Below, in pieces: positions 7,569 to 17,377 of a stretch of DNA of 64,000 nt. A program made the position numbers and the translations under genes. The stretch's first letter is position 1. Every line of letters starts with the position of its first letter. The stretch is taken from NCBI RefSeq assembly GCF_001050015.1, contig NZ_CVTB01000221.1:3642-67641 (forward strand). The letters are read 5' to 3'. Below the pieces are notes generated by a model. The model ran no database searches and was not told the DNA's origin. It worked only from the letters and a program-made list of their open reading frames with translations. The stretch comes from Mycolicibacterium malmesburyense (GTDB lineage: Bacteria > Actinomycetota > Actinomycetes > Mycobacteriales > Mycobacteriaceae).

Positions 7569-9011
7569 ATGACGCTTGAAATGCCCGTGCGCGCGCTCGA
7601 TGTGGACCTTCTGGCCCGCGAGCTCGGCAACTGGCGGACGTCCAGCAGAAGTGGGCCCGCCTACCAGGGTCTGGCCGATGCCATCCGCCTGCTGATCGTG
7701 GACGGGCGCCTGCCAGTCGGGGCGCGCGTGCCCAGCGAACGCGCGCTCGCCGACGCGCTGCGGGTATCGCGCACCACGGTCACCGCCGCCTACACCCAGT
7801 TGCGGGAGGACGGCTACCTCAACGCCCGCCGCGGCGCCCGCAGCACGACGGCCCTGCCCGTCGCGCCGGCCGCACCCGTCGAGACCGCACCGCCGTCGGT
7901 CAGCCTGGCCGCCGCGGCGCTGTCCGCCCCGGCCGCCGCGGTGATGGAGGCCTTCGCCGAGGCCACCCGCGACGTCACGCCGTATCTGCACGCGCCGGGA
8001 CACGAACTCGTCGGCGTTCCCGCGTTGCGGCAGGCCATCGCCGAAAGATACTGCGAGCGTGGGCTTCTGACCGATCCCGACGAGATCATGGTCACCACCG
8101 GGGCGTTGCACGCCATCGGTCTGATCCTGACGACCTACATCCAGCCCGGCGACCGCGTGCTCGTCGAGCAACCGACGTATCACGGTGCGCTGTCCTCGAT
8201 CACGACCGCGGGTGCGCGCCCGGTCCCCGTCGCGATGACCGAATCCGGTTGGGATCTCGACGCACTCCAGAATGCGCTGCACCAGACGGCCCCCACCCTG
8301 GCGTACCTGATCCCCGACAACCAGAACCCGACCGGCATGACCATGCCCTCTTCCGATCGAAAACTCCTGGCGCGCATGATCACCGAGACGCGCACCCGCA
8401 CGGTCATCGACGAGACCATCCTCGACATGTGGCTGGACGAACCCGCTCCCGGGCCGGTCGCGGCCGAGATGACGTCGCGACGCGACCTCGTGCTGACCAT
8501 CGGTTCGATGTCGAAGTCGTTCTGGGGTGGGCTGCGGGTCGGGTGGATCCGCGCGGAGCGCGCGACGATCGCCACCATCGCCGCCCTGCGACCGTCCGTC
8601 GACATGGGTACCGCCGTGCTCGAACAGTGTGCCGCCGCACGGCTTCTCGACCGCCACGACGATCTGCTGCCGGAGCGGCGTGAGATCCTGCGCAGTCGCC
8701 GCGCGTACCTACTGGCCTTGCTGAGCCGTCATTTACCCGACTGGGAGCCGGGCCCCGGTGCGGGTGGCATGTCGCTGTGGGTCCGGCTGCCCGCGCCGAT
8801 GAGCACCGCGCTGTCGGCGGCCGCTTCACGGCTCGGCCTCGACCTGCCGGCGGGCCCGCGTTTCGGCGTCGACGGCACGCTCGAGCGATTCGTCCGTGTC
8901 CCCTACGCGCTGCCCGAGGAGCAGCTGAGCGAGGCCGTGGAACTTTTGGCGCGGGCGTGGCGCAACGTCACCGGGCTCTCGACCCCGGAGCCAGCGACCG
9001 TCGTTGTCTAG
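7569..9011 (+). CDS. MocR-type GntR regulator with aminotransferase domain (YczR-like)
   Basis: 480-aa PLP-dependent transcription factor. Residues about 35-95 form a GntR winged helix (PSERALADALRVSRTTVTAAYTQLREDGYL). The rest is a fold-type-I aminotransferase domain with YLIPDNQNPTGMTM and the PLP lysine in GSMSKSFWGGLRVGW (K316). MocR proteins sense amine or PLP-related ligands. Those divergent to yczE-type membrane genes form a known subgroup (YczR), which this locus matches. The ATG at 7569 has no Shine-Dalgarno and abuts the operator repeats, so a leaderless transcript is likely; the next ATG is 7581. The ligand and the role of the membrane protein are unknown. Confidence 0.9.
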   Translation: MTLEMPVRALDVDLLARELGNWRTSSRSGPAYQGLADAIRLLIVDGRLPVGARVPSERALADALRVSRTTVTAAYTQLREDGYLNARRGARSTTALPVAPAAPVETAPPSVSLAAAALSAPAAAVMEAFAEATRDVTPYLHAPGHELVGVPALRQAIAERYCERGLLTDPDEIMVTTGALHAIGLILTTYIQPGDRVLVEQPTYHGALSSITTAGARPVPVAMTESGWDLDALQNALHQTAPTLAYLIPDNQNPTGMTMPSSDRKLLARMITETRTRTVIDETILDMWLDEPAPGPVAAEMTSRRDLVLTIGSMSKSFWGGLRVGWIRAERATIATIAALRPSVDMGTAVLEQCAAARLLDRHDDLLPERREILRSRRAYLLALLSRHLPDWEPGPGAGGMSLWVRLPAPMSTALSAAASRLGLDLPAGPRFGVDGTLERFVRVPYALPEEQLSEAVELLARAWRNVTGLSTPEPATVVV

Positions 9012-9015
9012 TTCC

Positions 9016-9078
9016 CGCGAGCGACCGTGTCTGCCCCTCGACACGCCGCGAATTCAAGTACGAACGCGGTCGCTCGCG
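9016..9078. repeat. Dispersed hairpin element, family 1 copy A
   Basis: Perfect 12-bp inverted repeat CGCGAGCGACCG (9016-9027) / CGGTCGCTCGCG (9067-9078), with the internal block CGACACGCCGC. It fills the gap between the convergent MocR and serB2 genes, so it may also end both transcripts. A clearly homologous copy lies at 46466-46524. Confidence 0.85.
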
Positions 9079-9096
9079 CGGAATGAAAGGCCCTGA

Positions 9097-12181
<3,085 letters not shown>

Positions 12182-12252
12182 CTACAAAGTGTCGTAATCG
12201 GCCGCGACGCGGCTTTCCGCCCCGGAGCTGGCCGGATGTTACCGTCGGCGAC

Positions 12253-13368
12253 GTGTTGAGCGGCGGATCGCGGTGGGCTCTCGTGGCCGCCAGGACGCTG
12301 GGCCTGGCCGCGATCGCGACCGCCGTCGGCGTCACCGGCGTGAGCGGTTGCGGCTCGCTCGGCGACGACGCCTCCGAGACCGCCCCCTCCGAGACGATCG
12401 TCACCAGTACGACGAAGATCGCCGGCGCGGGCGTGCTGGGCAATCAGCGCCGGCCCGACGAATCGTGTGCGGCCGAACCGGCGCCGGTTGATCCGGGCCC
12501 GCCCGAGCGCATGGTGCGCCACGAAGCGGGCGAAACCCTGGTGCCCGCCGACCCGCGGCGCATCGTGGTGCTCTCCGGCGATCAGCTCGACGCGCTGTGT
12601 GCGCTGGGCTTGCAGTCGCGGGTGGTGGCCGCGGCACTGCCCGACGGATCGGAGAGCCAGCCGTCGTATCTGGGTCAGGTGATTCACGACGTGCCGGGCG
12701 TCGGCACCCGCAGCGAACCCGACCTCGACGGCATCCGCGCCGCCGCCCCCGAACTCATCCTCGGGTCGCAGGCGCTGACGCCCGAAGCGTTCGGCGCGCT
12801 TTCCGACATCGCGCCGACGGTGTTCACCGGCCCGCCCGGCCCGGCGTGGCAGGACAACCTGCGCACCGTGGGCGCCGCGACCGGGCGTCAGGACGCCGCG
12901 AACGGTCTGATCGACGGGTTCCACCGCGCCGCCGACAAGACCGGCGCCGACAGCGACGCCGCCCACTTCCAGGCGTCGGTCGTGCAGTTCACGGAGACCA
13001 CGATGCGCGTGTACGGCGCCGACAGCTTCCCCGGCAGCGTGCTCGCCGACGTCGGCGTGGATCGCCCTGTGACACAACGCTTCACCGACAAGCCCTACAT
13101 CGAGGTGGGGATCACCGACGCCGACCTGGCCGAGAATCCCGACCTGTCGATCGCCGACGGCGACATCGTCTACCTGTCCTTCGACTCCCCCGCCGCCCGC
13201 GACCGCGCGCCCGCCGTGCTCCATAGCGACACGTGGAAGAAGTTGGGCGCCACGCGCGACGATCGGGTGTTCGCGGTCAACAACGAGGTGTGGCAGACCG
13301 GTGAGGGCCTCGTCGCCGCACGCGGCATGCTCGCCGACCTGCAATGGCTCAACGCCCCGATCAATTAG
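12253..13368 (+). CDS. fecB: Periplasmic-binding lipoprotein FecB
   Basis: Substrate-binding lipoprotein of the iron-siderophore (FecB/TroA) type, about 371 aa, anchored outside the cytoplasmic membrane. The N-terminus is a lipoprotein signal (GLAAIATAVGVTGVSGC) with the lipobox V-S-G-C. Mature landmarks conserved with Rv3044 are KIAGAGVLGN, IVVLSGDQLDALCALGL, PSYLG, DVPGVGTR and VWQTGEG near the end. In M. tuberculosis FecB has been linked to siderophore/heme binding and intrinsic drug tolerance. No permease or ATPase gene adjoins it. The GTG at 12253 gives a normal signal peptide; TTG 12256 is an alternative, and the ATG at 12169 would add a non-signal N-terminus. Confidence 0.92.
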   Translation: MLSGGSRWALVAARTLGLAAIATAVGVTGVSGCGSLGDDASETAPSETIVTSTTKIAGAGVLGNQRRPDESCAAEPAPVDPGPPERMVRHEAGETLVPADPRRIVVLSGDQLDALCALGLQSRVVAAALPDGSESQPSYLGQVIHDVPGVGTRSEPDLDGIRAAAPELILGSQALTPEAFGALSDIAPTVFTGPPGPAWQDNLRTVGAATGRQDAANGLIDGFHRAADKTGADSDAAHFQASVVQFTETTMRVYGADSFPGSVLADVGVDRPVTQRFTDKPYIEVGITDADLAENPDLSIADGDIVYLSFDSPAARDRAPAVLHSDTWKKLGATRDDRVFAVNNEVWQTGEGLVAARGMLADLQWLNAPIN

Positions 13369-13378
13369 CGTTGGTGCC

Positions 13379-13654
13379 GTGTTCCACGTCCTCAAGTCGA
13401 CCTATCTGCAACCGCCCGACGTGATCGACGAGACCCGGCCGGCCCACCTCGAATGGCTCAAGGGAGAAGTCAGCGCCGGCCGGATCGTGCTGGCGGGCCG
13501 GCTCGACGACGAGTCCGGCGCCGTTCTGATCACCGGTGACATGGACGCCGACCAAGCGCAGGACATCGTCGACCGCGACCCGTACACCGCGGCCGGCGTC
13601 GCCCGCTACGAGCGGACGTCGTTCAACGGCGCTTTCCGGGCCACGGGGCTTTAG
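13379..13654 (+). CDS. YciI-like small protein
   Basis: 91-aa protein with the YCII fold pattern: a beta-strand start (VFHVLKSTYLQPP), HLEWLKGEVSAGRIVLAGRL (the conserved H and G), DMDADQAQDIVDRDPYTAAGVARYE and a terminal aromatic strand. YciI-like proteins are small dimeric enzymes or binding proteins related to ferredoxin-like dioxygenase folds; no reaction can be assigned. The start is the GTG at 13379, 10 nt after the fecB stop, so it is probably read from the fecB transcript. I do not recall an equivalent between fecB and adhC in M. tuberculosis. Confidence 0.75.
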   Translation: MFHVLKSTYLQPPDVIDETRPAHLEWLKGEVSAGRIVLAGRLDDESGAVLITGDMDADQAQDIVDRDPYTAAGVARYERTSFNGAFRATGL

Positions 13655-13777
13655 GAGCAAGCTCACAGCGTCGACCGGAATCATCGAGGCGGACGGCCTC
13701 GTTGGTCGTTTCGGGCCGTCAGCATCCTCAGCGACGGCTCTTGTCGATAGTCGATACGTGAACAGAAGAAGGTCGTA

Positions 13778-14824
13778 ATGAGCACCGTTTCCGCATATGC
13801 CGCGCCGTCGGCGTCCGAGCCCCTGGCCAAGACCACCATCACCCGACGCGAACCCGGCCCGCACGACGTGGCCTTCGACATCCACTTCGCGGGCATCTGT
13901 CACTCCGACATCCACACCGTCCGCGACGAATGGGGCCGCGCCCGGTATCCGATCGTGCCCGGCCACGAGATCGCGGGCGTCGTCACCCAGGTCGGTTCGG
14001 AGGTCACCGGGTTCAAGGTGGGCGACCGCGTGGGCGTCGGCTGTTTCGTGGACTCCTGCCGCGAATGCGCCCAGTGCCGCGCGGGCGACGAGCAGTACTG
14101 CGTTAAGGGCATGGTCGGCACGTACAACGCGGTGGGTCGTGACGGCGAGCCGACCCAGGGCGGCTACAGCGGCGCGATCGTGGCGGACGAGAACTACGTC
14201 CTGCACATCCCCGACAGCCTTCCCCTGGACGCCGCGGCCCCGCTGCTGTGCGCGGGCATCACGCTGTATTCGCCTCTGCGCCACTGGCATGCGGGTCCCG
14301 GCACCCGGGTGGCGGTCGTCGGCCTCGGCGGGCTGGGCCACATGGGCGTCAAGCTCGCGCACGCGATGGGTGCGCACGTCACGGTGCTGAGCCAGTCGCT
14401 GAAGAAGATGGAGGACGGCCTGCGCCTCGGCGCCGACGAGTACTACGCGACCTCCGACCCCGAGACTTTCGCCAAGCTGAAGGGCTCGTTCGACCTGATC
14501 CTCAACACCGTGTCGGCCAACCTCGATATTGGCAGCTACCTCGGATTGCTCGCCCTCGACGGCACATTGGTCGAACTCGGAATGCCCGAGCACCCCATGT
14601 CGGTGCCCGCCGGCGCGCTGATCGCCGGCCGCCGCCGCATCGCGGGGTCGCTGATCGGCGGCATCGCCGAGACACAGGAGATGCTCGACTTCTGCGCCGA
14701 GCACGGCGTGCGGCCCGAGATCGAGATCATCGCACCCGATTACATCAATGAGGCCTACGAGCGGGTGCTCGCCAGCGATGTCCGGTACCGCTTTGTGATC
14801 GACACCGAGACGCTGCGCGCGTAG
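13778..14824 (+). CDS. adhC: Zinc-dependent NADP alcohol dehydrogenase AdhC
   Basis: Medium-chain dehydrogenase/reductase of the cinnamyl-alcohol dehydrogenase type, 348 aa, reducing aldehydes with NADPH. Catalytic zinc ligands lie in CHSDIH and GHEIAG. The structural zinc is bound by the four cysteines of the [15 protein letters not shown] region. The coenzyme loop is [18 protein letters not shown]. It starts at the ATG after AGAAGG with 6-nt spacing. It corresponds to Rv3045 directly after fecB. It converges with the bicupin gene, with 12 nt between the stops. Confidence 0.93.
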   Translation: MSTVSAYAAPSASEPLAKTTITRREPGPHDVAFDIHFAGICHSDIHTVRDEWGRARYPIVPGHEIAGVVTQVGSEVTGFKVGDRVGVGCFVDSCRECAQCRAGDEQYCVKGMVGTYNAVGRDGEPTQGGYSGAIVADENYVLHIPDSLPLDAAAPLLCAGITLYSPLRHWHAGPGTRVAVVGLGGLGHMGVKLAHAMGAHVTVLSQSLKKMEDGLRLGADEYYATSDPETFAKLKGSFDLILNTVSANLDIGSYLGLLALDGTLVELGMPEHPMSVPAGALIAGRRRIAGSLIGGIAETQEMLDFCAEHGVRPEIEIIAPDYINEAYERVLASDVRYRFVIDTETLRA

Positions 14825-14836
14825 AGCTTTCGCGCG

Positions 14837-15883
14837 TCAGGCGTCGACCGGGTTCTTGCGCTCGACGATCAGCGGATCGATCGGCGCGAACGGGAAATTC
14901 GGCAGATCGTCGATGTGGGTGTTGAAGGCCGCGGCCAACACCTCGCGGGAGTAGGCACTCGCCGATGCGCGGTAGCCGATGTCGGCGGGGAACGGCTGAT
15001 CGAAGAAGATCAGGAAATGCCAATCCCGGCTGCCGATGTTCTCGATGTGGTGCGGATAGGCGCGCGGAATGAAGTACATGTCGCCGGTGGTCATGGTCCA
15101 AGTGTCCAGCGTGCCATCGGGATTCATGATCGTCATCCGCGCGTCGCCCTCCTGCACGTAGCCCATCTCCGCGGTCACCGGATGCCAATGCGGTTCGCGC
15201 ATACCGCTTTCCGTGACCCGCAACGAGTACATCGAGATGTCCTTCAGCGCCGGCCAATACTGGTCGCGGGCGAAGCGCGCGCTGCCGCTGACGTAGTTCA
15301 GCCCGGGGGCTTGCGCTTCGACGTCGAACTTGTGGGGATCCTCGAAGTACGCCGACGGGGGAATCTCGGGATCACCGATCCGGGCGGCCAGCTTGCGATC
15401 GGTGGTGTCGCGGCGGATTTTCGAGAAATCGGCGGCGGGCAGGTCATAGGTGTTGCCCAACACCGCGTCGCTGAACGCCCCGAAGGTGGCGCCCAGGCCG
15501 AAATCCTCGGGGCGTTCGTGGCGGAACGCGATGATGAATTCCGCGACGTCCTCACCGAGGTTCTCGATGTGGTGCAGCGATCCGGACGGGGCATGGAACA
15601 TCTGACCGGCCGTCACGATGAAGCTGGCGAACTGGTTGTGATTGTCGAGCATCGACACCAACGCGGTCCCCTTCACGCAGTAGGTCAACTCGTTGGCGTT
15701 GGCGTGCCAGTGCGGTGTGCGCATCGAGCCCGGGTTCAGCAGCACCCGCTTGATCGAGAGCCTTTTCAGGATGGGCAGGTTGTCGGCGGTGATGCGGCGC
15801 ATCGAACCCAGGTCGTTCTCCTCGACGACCTCGCCGTCGATCAGGGAGGCGGTGTGGACGCTGTGGGTCAATGAGGCGGTCAT
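14837..15883 (-). CDS. Bicupin, oxalate decarboxylase family
   Basis: 348-aa protein with two cupin domains. Each has a metal-site motif: HWHANANELTY in the first (about residue 60) and HWHPVTAEMGY in the second (about residue 235), followed by second-motif histidines in GSLHHIENLG and AYPHHIENIG. This is the arrangement of Mn-dependent oxalate decarboxylases (oxalate to formate and CO2), but I cannot identify the lid residues that separate decarboxylase from oxidase, and no formate dehydrogenase is nearby. The ATG at 15883 has AGGAGCG just upstream; the frame is open further but without a ribosome-binding site. No signal peptide, so cytoplasmic. Confidence 0.85.
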   Translation of the reverse strand: MTASLTHSVHTASLIDGEVVEENDLGSMRRITADNLPILKRLSIKRVLLNPGSMRTPHWHANANELTYCVKGTALVSMLDNHNQFASFIVTAGQMFHAPSGSLHHIENLGEDVAEFIIAFRHERPEDFGLGATFGAFSDAVLGNTYDLPAADFSKIRRDTTDRKLAARIGDPEIPPSAYFEDPHKFDVEAQAPGLNYVSGSARFARDQYWPALKDISMYSLRVTESGMREPHWHPVTAEMGYVQEGDARMTIMNPDGTLDTWTMTTGDMYFIPRAYPHHIENIGSRDWHFLIFFDQPFPADIGYRASASAYSREVLAAAFNTHIDDLPNFPFAPIDPLIVERKNPVDA

Positions 15884-15960
15884 GGGCGCTCCTGTCGATC
15901 CGGTGATGGGTTCACTCTCGTCCCAACCGGCGGTTCTGTCCTCGACATTGGCCCAGGACG

Positions 15961-16302
15961 CTGGCACGGCGCTCCCCGGTTCCGGTGGATCTCGACATCG
16001 ACGTCGAGGGCCGGTTGGCCGAGTCGGTCGAGGTGGCGGCCTATTACGTTGTCGCCGAGTGCCTTACCAACGCCGCCAAACACGCGAATGCCGAAGTGGT
16101 GACGGTGCGCGCGACGCGGGACGCCGGTGCGGTGAGGCTCTCGGTCAGCGACGACGGGGACGGCGGCGCGACGCCCGGCCAGGGGTCGGGTCTGGTCGGA
16201 CTACGCGACCGCGTCGAAGCGCTGTCCGGGCAGTTGTGGGTCGCCAGCCGACCGGGTGAGGGCACGACGGTGTCGGCGACGATGCCGGTGCCCGTTGGAT
16301 AG
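15961..16302 (+). pseudogene. Relic of a NarL-type sensor histidine kinase (ATPase domain only)
   Basis: The frame reads LARRSPVPVDLDIDVEG, then the N-box ECLTNAAKHANAEVV, a G1 box VSDDGDGGA and the G2 region GSGLVGLRDRVEALSG up to a normal C-terminus. This is the last 110 residues or so of a HATPase_c domain. No membrane, dimerisation or phospho-acceptor His region lies upstream: 80 bases further on the bicupin gene begins on the other strand. The only starts (GTG 15985) would give an ATPase fragment. No response regulator adjoins it. Best read as a gene remnant left by a deletion; a functional ATPase-only protein is less likely. Confidence 0.75.
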
Positions 16303-16305
16303 CGG

Positions 16306-16752
16306 TCAGAAGCCGCGGACCGACGCGTCGTTGATGAGGAAGCCCTTTCCGCTCGCATCGTTGGTGATGCGCGTGCGGAAGCCCTGCTCCGGCTGAACCG
16401 TCCAACCGTTGGTCCGATACGTACCGGAATCCACGGCGACGGGAGGAGTGGCCGGTTCGGCGATCAGGCCCCGGTCCCAATAGAACTCTCCGGTCCCCCG
16501 TTGGACCGCGAGGTTCAACCGCTGGTTCCATTTGGAGGTCTCGAACGGAGCACCTGCCCACGGCTGGCCATTCGTCAACGCGCACACGGCCATCGGCCCG
16601 CCGCCGAACGTCGTCTCGTCCGCGCTGAGCAGGCACCTCACCGTGCCGTTCTGCAGCAGCACCTGCTGGTCCGGGTCGGCCGCCGCCGGCGCCGCCAAAG
16701 CCACCGCGCCCAGAATCGAGGCCCCCAGAGCCGTCACTGCCCGCCGAATCAT
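16306..16752 (-). CDS. Exported protein of unknown function
   Basis: 148-aa protein with a clean Sec signal peptide (MIRRAVTALGASILGAVALA then APAAADPDQ). The mature part of about 122 residues has two cysteines (VRCLL and AVCAL) that could form a disulfide, and it is rich in Trp, Gly and Asn (WNQRLNLAVQRG, GWTVQPEQGFRTRITND). It looks like the small secreted proteins common in mycobacteria, but I cannot name a family. GGGAGA precedes the ATG with 5 nt spacing. Its stop lies 3 nt from the histidine-kinase relic. Confidence 0.78.
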   Translation of the reverse strand: MIRRAVTALGASILGAVALAAPAAADPDQQVLLQNGTVRCLLSADETTFGGGPMAVCALTNGQPWAGAPFETSKWNQRLNLAVQRGTGEFYWDRGLIAEPATPPVAVDSGTYRTNGWTVQPEQGFRTRITNDASGKGFLINDASVRGF

Positions 16753-17050
16753 GCCCGTCTCCCACGTCGCGCCACGCCATCACCTTGCGCCGCGAATGGT
16801 CTCACGGCCCTGATCATGGCAGGTCGGTTTCCCTCGAAGTCGGCCGCCCGTGCAGAAACCGGAAGCCCCCGCCGTCTCGTTCGGCCACTCGGCCGTGCGC
16901 GTCATATGGCCCGGGCCCGACGTGCGGCGCTTGCGAGCTCCCGTGAGCCGACCCCTCCTCGGCTCACGGGAGCTGAATTGAACGTTATGCAGCGGCCGGT
17001 GCGGCGGATACAGGGAATTCCCTGGAGCTTTCCGGGGATGAGCGTCGTCC
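16753..17050. other. Intergenic region of about 300 bases with one strong hairpin
   Basis: No convincing coding frame. The region holds the upstream side of the exported-protein gene at 16752 and the downstream side of the DUF4242-like gene ending at 17051, with one 16-bp hairpin (16936-16974) listed separately. Nothing else stands out. Confidence 0.6.
16936..16974. terminator. Perfect 16-bp hairpin, probable terminator
   Basis: AGCTCCCGTGAGCCGA (16936-16951) pairs with TCGGCTCACGGGAGCT (16959-16974) across a 7-nt loop with no mismatch. It lies 77 bases beyond the stop of the 17353-to-17051 gene. There is no clear T run, as is common for mycobacterial terminators. Confidence 0.6.
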
Positions 17051-17353
17051 TCACGGGTTTCGCCCCGCGGCGAGGTGGGCGTGCACGGCGCTGATGCGGT
17101 CGGCGGGCAGGCCGGCTTGTCGGCAGGTGCGCGCGACCGTTTCGGCGGCATCCGATTCGAAGACCCCGTAGAGGATCTCGTCGCCTGCTGCGGCCACCGT
17201 GATGAGGAGTTCAACGGCCTCCCCGTCGGCGGCCATCCTCTGCGTGGTGCGCTCGAGTACGGCGATGTGGTCTTCGAGGTCCGACGTGGTGAGCCGCGGC
17301 TGATACCACTCGGTGAGGAAGCAACGTTGCGGTTCGAGGCGAGTGGTCACCAC
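17051..17353 (-). CDS. Small DUF4242/SCO4226-like protein
   Basis: 100-aa protein whose pattern (FLTEWYQPRLTTSDLEDHI, then a beta strand, VELLITVAAAGDEILYGVFESDAAETVARTC and a final helix) resembles the ferredoxin-like DUF4242 family, of which SCO4226 is a nickel-binding member. Three Cys and two His residues are present, but I cannot assign a metal site. The GTG at 17353 (or 17350) lies 24 nt after the LAL regulator stop on the same strand, so the two are likely one transcript, which suggests a part in the same response. No Shine-Dalgarno is visible. Confidence 0.7.
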   Translation of the reverse strand: MVTTRLEPQRCFLTEWYQPRLTTSDLEDHIAVLERTTQRMAADGEAVELLITVAAAGDEILYGVFESDAAETVARTCRQAGLPADRISAVHAHLAAGRNP

Positions 17354-17377
17354 CGGAGGATATGAATCGCCGGCGAT

